DNA from: Betaproteobacteria bacterium
GTDB taxonomy: Bacteria > Pseudomonadota > Gammaproteobacteria > Burkholderiales > Casimicrobiaceae
DNA: 34,300 bases
Assembly: GCA_013298045.1 (NCBI GenBank)
Contig: JAAFJI010000008.1
Coordinates: 1-34,300 of the forward strand
Direction: 5' to 3'
Part shown: in pieces, positions 16,396 through 24,707 of the stretch
Layout of the letters: each line of letters begins with the position of its first letter
Numbering within the stretch: position 1 is the stretch's first letter
The notes under the pieces: generated by a model
What the model saw: only the letters and a program-made list of their open reading frames with translations
What the model was told of the DNA's origin: nothing
Database searches by the model: none
Translations under genes and position numbers: made by a program

Positions 16396-16782
16396 AGAGG
16401 TCGATTGTAGGTGAGTGCGCATTTCGAGCCGCTTTATCGCCGATCATGCGTCAAGCAGCATCTACTGCGTTCAGGTCGCGCTGGCAGCGCGTGCCCACCC
16501 GGTCATTTGTTTTCTAAGAATGGTCTTATAGAAAGACGTGGCTTTAGCTCAATGTCATAAAGCGCTGATTTCATTCATTTTTTTCGGCAGGTCTGGCTGG
16601 CTTTTTCCAGGTTCGAGGGTAAAATTGGCTCAGTCTTTCGGGGCACCGCATGGAGCCGGGGTCGCGCATCGAATCGCGTGACAACCCGAGCGTCCGCTTT
16701 GTTCAGTGGCGAGCTAAGCGGTGCATTGGGTCTGGCGGCTTAGTTGCGGCAGCGGCGACGAATTGGGTGGAGAGTGCATGGT
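16396..16782. promoter_or_regulatory. Divergent intergenic region between ispB and pgaA
   Basis: No gene is seen in these 387 bases. On the minus side the TACAAT box at 16404-16409 probably drives ispB. A perfect 15-base palindrome, CGCGCTGGCAGCGCG at 16477-16491, could be an operator or a short hairpin. The pga promoter must lie here, but no convincing -35/-10 pair could be picked out. Confidence 0.4.
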
Positions 16783-19308
16783 GTGGTTTTGCGTTTAGGC
16801 GGGTGTTGCGCGAAGCGGGGTCTCGTTCAGGAAAGTGCTGAGGCGTGCGCCTGCGCGATCCTGTGCGCGCTGGCAGCGCTGCCATTTTCTGCCAACGCAA
16901 TCTCGAGCGCCGAACATGATCGAATGATCGAGCGAGCGCGAAATGGCGAATCGGCCACGGTCGTTCGCGACATGCAGATTGCGCTCCTTGCGGAGCCTGC
17001 AAATACCCGCCTGCGCCGTGACGCTGTGGTCGTTGCCAACTGGGCCGAAGAACACGAAACGGCGGTGCGCGAATACGAGCGACTCGGACCGGGGCAACCG
17101 ATGTATGTGGTGTCGGTCGCGGCACTGTCGTACCGCCGACTCGAACGCTGGAAACCCGCAATCGAGGCCTATCAGCGCGTCGTGCGAGCTGAGCCTAAAA
17201 ACTACGATGCGCAGGCGGGGCTCGTTCATTCGACGATCGGCGATGGCCAACTCGACAACGCTTCGGCGCTGCTCGAAGCGTTTTTGCCGGTGTCGCTGCG
17301 TGAGCGAAAACAAAAGCAATACCTGCCGCTGATCGAGGCTCTGGCGATGCTTCGCGAGCGGCAGGAACGTTGGAGCGAGGCGCTTGCGGCGTGGCAGGAT
17401 GTGCTTGCCGTGAACCCAGAGTTTGCGGCGGCGAAGAGCGCAATCGTTTTCGTGGCGAGCCGCCTCGGAGCCGCCTCAATTGCCAACGATCGGGCGCGCT
17501 CGATTGGTCCGCCGCGCATCCAACCCGACGCACAGCTTAGGCTCGGACAAGATCGCACGGCCTTCCAGATGCGCCACGGCGATGTTCAGCTCTCGCTCGA
17601 CACCGGGCAGGCGCGCTTTGGCTGGACCGACCGCGCACTCGCCTCGAACGATGCGGATCGAAAAGCCGCACCTGAAGATAGCAGCTACGCAAACAATGCG
17701 ATGTTCGATCGCTTAATCGCGCTGCGAGATCGTGTGCGGATGGACGATGTGCTTGCGCTCTACGAAGAGATCAAGACACGCAAGTTAAAGACGCCGCCGT
17801 ACTCGCTGGCGGCAGTTGCCGACGCCTACCTCTACAACAAAAAGCCGTTCGACGCACGCGACCATTACATTCGGGCGCTGGACGCCGTTGTACAGGCGGG
17901 CGGGAAGCCGGTCGAGGAATGGCAATTCGCGCTGATCTACGCCTACCTCGAATGCGAGCAGTGGCAAGCCGCCAGCGACTTGCTGGATCAGTTGCTTGCG
18001 AAGCTCAAACCCTTTCGCTTCGAGAAGTCTCCGCTGCAACGCGACAATCCGGAGTACGCGCGGGCGCGGGTGATGCGAGCATTGCTCGATCTCTACGGCG
18101 ATCGTCTGGTGCCCTCGAAGGCGTGGCTCGATGAGTTTCTGAAACTCGCGCCGCACAATCTGTCGGCGCGCGCGGCGCTTGGCAGTTGGTACTCCGCCAA
18201 CAACATGCCCAATCATGCGAACGAAACTTTTCTGCGTATCAAGGCGGAAGACGGCGACTACTTGACGGGTCGTTTGGGTCTCGCGGAGAGCAATTTGTCA
18301 CTGTCCCGCTGGCGCGAAGCCCGCGCGGCGACACAGGCGATCGTTGCGGAGTACCCCGAAAATCGCGGCGCACAGCGACTCGACGACATTTTGCGCACCC
18401 ATGACGCACCGTCGCTTCGCATGACCACACAGATGACCTGGCCGGTCAACGACGGGCCGCGCGGCGCGCTTGCAACTCGGCCCTCGCGTGCGGATCGCGA
18501 CTGGAAAATCGATGCTTACGCCTACAGCATGCCGATTGCAGAGGACTATCGACTGTTTGCGCATGCCTTTGTGTCCGCCGCTGAGTTTCCAAACCTTCAG
18601 GGACGCCGCGAGCGCTACGGTCTCGGCGTTGAGCGTGAGGTGGAGTCGCTCGCACTCGCCGCAGAGCTACACGCAGATCGCCGACCCGGCAACACACAAG
18701 GGCTCTCGCTGTCGATGAGTTACCTGCCGAGCGACGCCTGGCGCGCGCGCATGTCGGTCGATACAAACACGACCGACATTGCTTTGCGTGCATCGCTCGC
18801 TGGCATTCGCGCACGCCAGTATTCGATCTCGGTCGATCGGCGCTACCCGTACTTCCGTAATCTGAACCTTGGACTCAACTACGCGCGCTACAGCGATGGC
18901 AACGAGCGCAGCGCGATATCAGGGACCTGGCATGAACGCTGGATTAGCCAGCCGCGACACAAACTCGACATGGATTTCTCGCTGTACGCGTCGCAAAACA
19001 CCTTGCTCGGCGTGCCGTACTTCAATCCCTCGCGCGATGCGAGCGTCGATGGAACGTTTATCGGCGAATGGTTGACCTGGCGAAACTACGAACGCAGCTT
19101 TAAGCAGCGCCTGATTGGGACTGCGGGCGCGTACTGGCAAGAGGGCTACGGCACGCTGCCGGTGCTTGCCATCAAGTACGAGCATGAATGGGAGCGTCAG
19201 CGCGAGTGGGTCATTCGCTACGGGCTGGGATGGACGCGCCGTCCGTACGATGGAGTACAGGAGCAACGCGCGCAGATCTATCTCGATCTGGACTGGAAGC
19301 TCAAGTGA
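16783..19308 (+). CDS. pgaA: PgaA outer-membrane porin for poly-beta-1,6-GlcNAc export
   Basis: About 841 residues (E. coli PgaA has 807). After a signal peptide (hydrophobic ACAILCALAALPFSANA) come periplasmic TPR-like helical repeats, for example AALSYRRLERWKPAIEAYQR, which bind PgaB and the partly deacetylated polymer. The last 300 residues alternate in a beta-strand pattern and end RPYDGVQEQRAQIYLDLDWK, a barrel that passes the chain through the outer membrane. The start is uncertain: the GTG at 16783 has GGAG ten bases upstream, while a GTG at 16774 and a TTG at 16744 are also in frame. The stop overlaps the pgaB start by one base, so the two genes are translationally coupled. Confidence 0.9.
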   Translation: MVLRLGGCCAKRGLVQESAEACACAILCALAALPFSANAISSAEHDRMIERARNGESATVVRDMQIALLAEPANTRLRRDAVVVANWAEEHETAVREYERLGPGQPMYVVSVAALSYRRLERWKPAIEAYQRVVRAEPKNYDAQAGLVHSTIGDGQLDNASALLEAFLPVSLRERKQKQYLPLIEALAMLRERQERWSEALAAWQDVLAVNPEFAAAKSAIVFVASRLGAASIANDRARSIGPPRIQPDAQLRLGQDRTAFQMRHGDVQLSLDTGQARFGWTDRALASNDADRKAAPEDSSYANNAMFDRLIALRDRVRMDDVLALYEEIKTRKLKTPPYSLAAVADAYLYNKKPFDARDHYIRALDAVVQAGGKPVEEWQFALIYAYLECEQWQAASDLLDQLLAKLKPFRFEKSPLQRDNPEYARARVMRALLDLYGDRLVPSKAWLDEFLKLAPHNLSARAALGSWYSANNMPNHANETFLRIKAEDGDYLTGRLGLAESNLSLSRWREARAATQAIVAEYPENRGAQRLDDILRTHDAPSLRMTTQMTWPVNDGPRGALATRPSRADRDWKIDAYAYSMPIAEDYRLFAHAFVSAAEFPNLQGRRERYGLGVEREVESLALAAELHADRRPGNTQGLSLSMSYLPSDAWRARMSVDTNTTDIALRASLAGIRARQYSISVDRRYPYFRNLNLGLNYARYSDGNERSAISGTWHERWISQPRHKLDMDFSLYASQNTLLGVPYFNPSRDASVDGTFIGEWLTWRNYERSFKQRLIGTAGAYWQEGYGTLPVLAIKYEHEWERQREWVIRYGLGWTRRPYDGVQEQRAQIYLDLDWKLK

Positions 19309-21290
19309 TGGGCGGCACGCTTCGTCGAGTAACGGTCGGCGCACTGCTCGCGCTGTCTGTGCTTGTCGCTACCGCTGCGCTTGGCGCCGGCGAGCAACCG
19401 CTGCTGCGCCTGGATTTGACGCTAAGTGCGAGCACTTCGCCCCCATCGCTCGCCTCTGCGGCCGTGTCGGCATCGACGATCACTACCTTGAAGGGTTCGC
19501 GCGTGACGTCCGCCGACGCCGTTCTTTCGATTGATCGCCCGCCTGTGGCGGCGTTACGTGCGAAGGCGATTGCAATCGCCCCGCCCGCGACGTCAGCGCT
19601 CGCACGACGAGAACCACTCTCGCCGAACAATGTGTTTCACGTGCTTGCGTACCACGATGTTTTCCCTTCGCTTACCTCTAAGCAAGACGTCGGCGACGCC
19701 GGCGCGATCACGGTCGATGAAATGACGCGCCACTTTTCGTGGCTGCGCGACAACGGCTATCGCGTCGTGAGTTTGCAACGCGTGTTGGATGCGCGTAGCG
19801 GAGGCGAGCCGCTGCCGGCGAAATCGGTGATGCTGAGCTTTGACGATGGGTACAAAAGTTTCCACACCCACGTGCTCCCGGTGCTCAAACTTTTCGGCTA
19901 CCCGGCCACGCTCGCAATCATTAGTCAGTGGATTGACAATCCGAGCGCCGCCACCATCGAATACGAGGCGACCCGCACCGTGGCTTCGCAGTTCATGAGC
20001 TGGGACGAGATTCGCGACTGCCTCGACTCCGGCTTAGTCGAAGTGGCCTCGCATACTCACGATTTGCATCACGGTCATCTGGGTAATCCGCAAGGCAACA
20101 AACAGCCTGCCGCGATTACGCGGCGATACGATCCGACGACCGCTAGCTACGAAAGCGAGGCGATGTACGAGGCGCGTATCCGCGCTGATCTTACGATGAA
20201 TAGCGACACGCTTGCCGCGCGTCTCGGCGTTCGACCGCGCGCCGTCGTGTGGCCCTATGGCGCCTACAACGCGCTCACCCAGCGGATCGCCGCCGAGCTT
20301 GGCATGCCCATAGGGTTGACGGTCGGCGACGGCTTGAATTCCGACGAAACCTCACTCGCAGCAATCGGTCGCGATCTGATCGATCACGATACCGACACCT
20401 ACGACATCGCTGCGAGTCTGCGCTCGCGAGATACGCGAACGCAGCGTGTAGTGACCGTCGATCTGCCAGCGGAAATGATCGGCTACAGCAATTTCGATGA
20501 AACCTCTTTGTCGTCGATGCTTGAGCGCATGCTGATACTAAAACCAAGTATCGTCATTTTGCGCGCACACGAAAAATTTTCTGCGGCAAAATCGCCAAGC
20601 GCTGTTTTTTTCTGGAACTCGGTGGTTCCGGTGCGCGCCAACCTGCTCAATCGCGTCGCCTGGCAGCTGCGCACGCGCGGTGGCGTGCGCGTGTTTGTGG
20701 AAGACCCTGCGGAATCGATGAACGCGCGCGATCGCTTGACCCTGCTCACTGAGCTTGGACGCTACAACCATTTCGCTGGTTTTGTGCGCGGCCTCGATGC
20801 GCCGAGCGCCCCGGCAACCGATCCTGGCGTTGCGGCTCTCGTGCAGAACCATCCCGCACTCGAGACCATGCAGCGGGTCGCGCTTGACGCGCGCTGCGGC
20901 GACGAATTGCCGTCGCCGAACGATGCGGCAGCTCGCACGACTCGAAACGCGAGCTACAGTCGCTGGCGCGAAGCGGCGGCGCTCAACCGGTGGGTGCTTC
21001 TTCGGGTGCGCGCGGTGCGGTCGGAAAGCTGCACTCTCAAGTGGTGGAAGTCGCTTGCGGCAATCGGTGCAACGATGCCGGATTGGCAACAGCGCACGAT
21101 CGTCGAGATCGACAACGATATCGCGCGCGATCATGGCGAGGAAAGCGTGGTCAAGCCGCTACTTAACGCGTATGCAGCTGGCTTTCGGCATCTCGGCTAC
21201 GCCCACGACGACATGCGCGCCGACCGCCCGACGGCGACGGTCGTGAAGCAAGCGATCTCGCTTGAAACCCACCCTGTCAAACAAAGGTAG
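19308..21290 (+). CDS. pgaB: PgaB poly-beta-1,6-GlcNAc N-deacetylase, atypical C-terminal domain
   Basis: A 660-residue periplasmic enzyme that removes acetyl groups from a share of the residues so the polymer can be exported. The signal peptide ends near ALGAGEQ; there is no lipobox cysteine, unlike the E. coli lipoprotein. A long Ala/Ser-rich linker leads to the NodB-type deacetylase domain (about 110-375): AYHDV with H116, LSFDDGY with D179 and D180, metal-binding SHTHDLHHG with H249 and H254, and VVWPYGAYN. The C-terminal domain (about 381-660) keeps the landmark VAWQLRTRGGV, but is shorter than in E. coli and has FVRGLDAP where that protein has FHDDA. Start and stop overlap tightly with the flanking pga genes. 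Confidence 0.92.
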   Translation: MGGTLRRVTVGALLALSVLVATAALGAGEQPLLRLDLTLSASTSPPSLASAAVSASTITTLKGSRVTSADAVLSIDRPPVAALRAKAIAIAPPATSALARREPLSPNNVFHVLAYHDVFPSLTSKQDVGDAGAITVDEMTRHFSWLRDNGYRVVSLQRVLDARSGGEPLPAKSVMLSFDDGYKSFHTHVLPVLKLFGYPATLAIISQWIDNPSAATIEYEATRTVASQFMSWDEIRDCLDSGLVEVASHTHDLHHGHLGNPQGNKQPAAITRRYDPTTASYESEAMYEARIRADLTMNSDTLAARLGVRPRAVVWPYGAYNALTQRIAAELGMPIGLTVGDGLNSDETSLAAIGRDLIDHDTDTYDIAASLRSRDTRTQRVVTVDLPAEMIGYSNFDETSLSSMLERMLILKPSIVILRAHEKFSAAKSPSAVFFWNSVVPVRANLLNRVAWQLRTRGGVRVFVEDPAESMNARDRLTLLTELGRYNHFAGFVRGLDAPSAPATDPGVAALVQNHPALETMQRVALDARCGDELPSPNDAAARTTRNASYSRWREAAALNRWVLLRVRAVRSESCTLKWWKSLAAIGATMPDWQQRTIVEIDNDIARDHGEESVVKPLLNAYAAGFRHLGYAHDDMRADRPTATVVKQAISLETHPVKQR

Positions 21291-21295
21291 CCGCG

Positions 21296-22630
21296 ATGTT
21301 TGACTGGATCCACGACTATCGACTGCTCAAACCGCTGTTCGACTTCGTCTTCTACTACCCGCTCTTCATGGCGTGGATGTGGATTATTGGCGGGCTTTGG
21401 TACTACTACCACTACGAGCGAAAAGACCTGGCCATTGAGGGCGAGCCGCCGCTCAAGTCGCACCCAAAAGTCACGGTCGTCGTGCCCTGCTACAACGAAG
21501 CCGACAATGTCGAGGAGGTGGTCGCCGCGCTCGACAAGCTGGTCTATCCGAACTTCGACATCATCTGCATCAACGACGGTAGCAAGGATAAAACCGGCGA
21601 GATTCTTGATCGCCTACTACCGTTGTTTCCGCGCCTGCGCGTTGTGCATCAGGCAAAAAACCAGGGCAAGGCGGTCGGACTCAACACCGCCGCTGCGGTC
21701 GCCGACAGCGAATATCTGCTCTGCATCGACGGCGACGCCATTCTTGATCCGCATGTGATCCCGTGGATGATCCGGCACTTCGACAGCCCGCGTGTCGGTG
21801 CCGTTACGGGCAACCCGCGGATTCGCACCCGCTCAACGCTGCTCGGCAAAGTACAGGTTGGCGAGTTCTCCTCGATCATCGGGCTCATTAAGCGCGCCCA
21901 GCGCAGCTACGGTCGTATTTTCACCGTCTCCGGTGTGGTGACGATGTTTCGTAAAACCTCGGTACACCACATTGGCTATTGGAGCCCGGAGATGCTCACC
22001 GAGGACATCGACGTGAGCTGGAAGCTGCAAACGGCGCACTGGGAGGTGCGCTACGAGCCGCGCGCGCTCTCGTGGATTCTGATGCCGGAGACGCTAAAGG
22101 GTTTGTGGAAGCAGCGGGTGCGCTGGGCGATGGGTGGCATTCAAGTCATCATGAAATACACCAAGCCGTTGTTCACCAGTTGGAAGCAACGGCGCATGTG
22201 GCCGATCTACATCGAGTATCTGACGAGCGTGGTCTGGGCCTACTGCATGGCGCTTGTTTTCGTACTCTGGATTTTGACGATGCTCTGGCCGGGTATCCCG
22301 CACGGTCTGCACGTCGGCTCGGTGTTGCCGCAGTGGCACGGGCTATTGATCGGCACGACCTGCCTTGTTCAGTTTTTCGTCTCGCTCAAAATTGACCAAC
22401 ACTACGAACCGAAGCTCACGCGCTACTTCTTCTGGATGGTCTGGTATCCGCTCGCCTACTGGATGCTCACGACGTTCTCGACCGTTGCTGCGGTGCCGAA
22501 AACGCTCACTCGCAAATCGGGCAAGCGCGCGGTGTGGGTGAGTCCTGATCGCGGGCTCCGGCAGACACCTGTCGCTGGAGGCGCGGAAAGCGTACCCGCC
22601 AATCCTGCCGCGCCCGGAGCGTCGGTGTGA
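21296..22630 (+). CDS. pgaC: PgaC poly-beta-1,6-GlcNAc synthase
   Basis: A 444-residue inner-membrane family 2 glycosyltransferase that polymerises UDP-GlcNAc (E. coli has 441). One N-terminal membrane segment (about 17-38) precedes the catalytic domain with PCYNEADN, INDGSKD, the metal-binding CIDGDAIL, the catalytic-base motif LTEDID and the processive KQRVRWAMGG. About three membrane segments follow (near 305-333, 344-364 and 378-400). An AAGG lies before the ATG. The stop overlaps the pgaD start as GTGA. It acts with PgaD, which it needs for activity and for response to cyclic di-GMP in E. coli. Confidence 0.96.
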   Translation: MFDWIHDYRLLKPLFDFVFYYPLFMAWMWIIGGLWYYYHYERKDLAIEGEPPLKSHPKVTVVVPCYNEADNVEEVVAALDKLVYPNFDIICINDGSKDKTGEILDRLLPLFPRLRVVHQAKNQGKAVGLNTAAAVADSEYLLCIDGDAILDPHVIPWMIRHFDSPRVGAVTGNPRIRTRSTLLGKVQVGEFSSIIGLIKRAQRSYGRIFTVSGVVTMFRKTSVHHIGYWSPEMLTEDIDVSWKLQTAHWEVRYEPRALSWILMPETLKGLWKQRVRWAMGGIQVIMKYTKPLFTSWKQRRMWPIYIEYLTSVVWAYCMALVFVLWILTMLWPGIPHGLHVGSVLPQWHGLLIGTTCLVQFFVSLKIDQHYEPKLTRYFFWMVWYPLAYWMLTTFSTVAAVPKTLTRKSGKRAVWVSPDRGLRQTPVAGGAESVPANPAAPGASV

Positions 22631-23589
22631 GCAAGCACAGCAAAGCGCTGATTATCGAGTCGCCCGGGCTGCAACGACCGCTGCCACGCTCCGCTTGGGC
22701 GCTCGCAACGATGCTGTTTTGGGCAGCGTGGTTTTGGCTCTGGTTGCCGCTGCTTTCAATAATCGGATGGGCGTTTGGCATATACACGGTTTTTGACCAG
22801 TTCGTCGTTCGCTGGGGATATATCGAGCTTTTGCGGCTACTGCCATACTACCTCCTCGTGATCGGCGTGAGCGGCGTTGCGCTGGTTGGATGGTCGTTGC
22901 TCCAGTACCATCGTTTTCACGGGAAGGAGCGGCGTAAGGCGTTTCCCGTCGTGTCGCGCGCCGACATTGCGAAGTCACTTGGACTGACCGAGGAGACCAC
23001 CGTCCCGTGGGCGGCAGCGCGGCGGATGGTTGCGCATCACGACGAAAACGGGCGGGTCAGTTGGGTCGAAGTCGGGGAGAACGCGGTCGCAGCCGACGAG
23101 GCAAGTCCGCTTGCGATTACCGCTGAAGCCGACGCTGCCGCGCTCACCGCAATTTTAATTGAACCGTCGCCGCTTCTCAATACCGCAGCGCTTGCGAAGG
23201 CAAGCCGGACGCGAACCCCGATTGCTCCCCTCATTGTTGAACCAATCAACGAGCAGGACCGCGAACTACTACAGGGAGATTTACGGGATCCGACGAGTTC
23301 TGACTCAGAAATCAGTCGGCTCGCGGTCGGCGACGACCAGCTTCCGATCGAATCGCTTGCTTCAGAAAACACAATTGGTCGATTCGCATTCGTTTCGAAT
23401 GCATCAGAAAACGCGTCTAAATCGAACGTGAATGAGGCAAGCGGCGATGAAGCTGTGGCTCGCACGCAGATCGAAACATCCGACGCGGCGCTCCTCAACA
23501 CACCGAATCAGAGCCTTGGCCTGCGTCCTCGGCGAAAGCGCCGTGTGGCAAGCCCCGTCGTGCGGCGAACCGGCCATTTCGCGCTATAA
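22627..23589 (+). CDS. pgaD: PgaD-like subunit with a long C-terminal extension
   Basis: A 320-residue protein starting at a GTG that overlaps the pgaC stop. The first 150 residues fit PgaD: two membrane segments (about 25-56 and 68-92) and a cytoplasmic stretch with LQYHRFHGKERR. PgaD in E. coli has only 137 residues and partners PgaC in the cyclic di-GMP-controlled synthase. The extra 170 residues are Ala/Ser/Glu-rich and probably disordered, end in the basic run RPRRKRR, and show no domain that I recognise. The TAA stop lies within the TATAAT of the next promoter. Confidence 0.78.
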   Translation: MSKHSKALIIESPGLQRPLPRSAWALATMLFWAAWFWLWLPLLSIIGWAFGIYTVFDQFVVRWGYIELLRLLPYYLLVIGVSGVALVGWSLLQYHRFHGKERRKAFPVVSRADIAKSLGLTEETTVPWAAARRMVAHHDENGRVSWVEVGENAVAADEASPLAITAEADAAALTAILIEPSPLLNTAALAKASRTRTPIAPLIVEPINEQDRELLQGDLRDPTSSDSEISRLAVGDDQLPIESLASENTIGRFAFVSNASENASKSNVNEASGDEAVARTQIETSDAALLNTPNQSLGLRPRRKRRVASPVVRRTGHFAL

Positions 23590-23590
23590 T
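23585..23590 (+). promoter_or_regulatory. -10 box for rplU-rpmA
   Basis: A perfect TATAAT overlaps the pgaD stop codon, 76 bases before the rplU ATG. The -35 region is weak. A leader of about 70 bases with the AAGG ribosome binding site would result. Confidence 0.6.
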
Positions 23591-23666
23591 ATCGGGCTTT
23601 CCGGGCTCGACGCATCCTTGCGCAGAACCCTGAAAAAGTTCTTTTCACACAAAAAGGTTTTCATCA

Positions 23667-24356
23667 ATGTATGCGGTCATAAAAACCGGCGGCAAGCAGT
23701 ATCGTGTTGCCGCTGGCGAAAAATTAAAGGTAGAACAGATACCTGCAGACATCGGCGCAACCATCACCTTCAACGAAGTGCTCGCCGTCGGCGCGGGTGC
23801 GGATTTGGTGGTCGGTGCGCCGTTGGTTAGCGGTGCAAAGGTTGACGCTTCTGTCGTCGAACAGGGACGCGGTGACAAGGTGCGCATTTTCAAACTGCGT
23901 CGCCGTAAGCACTACAAGCGTCAGGGCGGCCATCGCCAAAATTTCACCGAAGTCTTTATCTCCGCGATTTATGGCGCGAATGGCGCGGAAATCGCAACGG
24001 CCAGCGCGCCAGCGTTGAGCGGCGTCGCGCTTGCTGCGGCTGCGGGTGCTGCGGCGACCACGAAGAAGGCGAGTAAGGTTCGCGGCAAGAATAAAGACGG
24101 CAGCGATGACATCGAGTTGATTGAGGGCATCGGCCCGAAGATTGCGGAATTGCTCAAAGCGGCTGACTTAGGTACCTTCGATGCGATCTCGAAAGCGTCG
24201 CCTGAGAAGCTCACCGAAGTGCTTCATGCTGCGGGCAGTAAGTTCAACATGGCAAAACCGGAAACCTGGCCTGAGCAAGCTGCGCTTGCCGCCAAGGGCG
24301 ACTGGGCGGCATTCGACAAGCTCACCGAAGCGCTTGTTGGCGGCGTTCGAAAGTAA
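23667..24356 (+). CDS. rplU: Ribosomal protein bL21 with C-terminal helix-hairpin-helix-like extension
   Basis: A 229-residue protein. Residues 1-103 are a full bL21, which binds 23S r[17 protein letters not shown] at the start, and [16 protein letters not shown] in the conserved basic region. E. coli bL21 stops at 103. Here an Ala-rich linker (about 104-147) is followed by [17 protein letters not shown], a helix-hairpin-helix-like sequence, and a helical tail rich in Ala, Lys and Trp to residue 229. The frame is open and uninterrupted. AAGG lies before the ATG. rpmA follows by 14 bases as usual, so the extension seems to be a real fusion rather than a sequencing artefact. Confidence 0.92.
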   Translation: MYAVIKTGGKQYRVAAGEKLKVEQIPADIGATITFNEVLAVGAGADLVVGAPLVSGAKVDASVVEQGRGDKVRIFKLRRRKHYKRQGGHRQNFTEVFISAIYGANGAEIATASAPALSGVALAAAAGAAATTKKASKVRGKNKDGSDDIELIEGIGPKIAELLKAADLGTFDAISKASPEKLTEVLHAAGSKFNMAKPETWPEQAALAAKGDWAAFDKLTEALVGGVRK

Positions 24357-24370
24357 GGAGTTAAAGCACC

Positions 24371-24640
24371 ATGGCACAAAAGAAAGGCGGCGGCTCAACA
24401 CGCAACGGCCGCGATTCCGAATCGAAGCGTTTGGGCGTTAAGTCCTACGGCGGCGAATTGATCAACGCTGGCACGATCATCATTCGTCAGCGCGGTACGA
24501 CCATTCACCCGGGCGTGAATGTCGGCATGGGCAAAGACCACACGCTCTACGCAACGGTCACCGGACACGTTCAATTCACCGTCAAAGGCGAAAAAAATCG
24601 CAAGTACGCCAACATCGTTCCGATGAAAGCAGCTGAGTAA
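24371..24640 (+). CDS. rpmA: Ribosomal protein bL27
   Basis: An 89-residue large-subunit protein whose N-terminus reaches the peptidyl transferase centre. The start [19 protein letters not shown] and the following [10 protein letters not shown] and GKDHTLYA are diagnostic. AAGGAG ten bases before the ATG is the clearest ribosome binding site in the region. It is the second gene of the rplU-rpmA operon and is followed by a terminator. In many genomes obgE comes next; here it does not. Confidence 0.97.
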   Translation: MAQKKGGGSTRNGRDSESKRLGVKSYGGELINAGTIIIRQRGTTIHPGVNVGMGKDHTLYATVTGHVQFTVKGEKNRKYANIVPMKAAE

Positions 24641-24657
24641 ACAAGTGTTGCTCTGTC

Positions 24658-24685
24658 AAAAAAAGCACCCTCGGGTGCTTTTTTT
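24658..24685. terminator. Bidirectional rho-independent terminator
   Basis: Seven A, the stem AGCACCC/GGGTGCT and seven T form a symmetric terminator 18 bases after rpmA and 22 bases after the end of the opposite-strand lptG. It can serve both convergent operons. Confidence 0.9.
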
Positions 24686-24707
24686 CTGTCTGCGCGGAGA
24701 ATCGGCG

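Noticed and set aside
16500-16545. Possible sigma-70 promoter for pga (TTGTTT with TATAGA)
   Set aside because: The spacer is only 14 bases, too short to trust.
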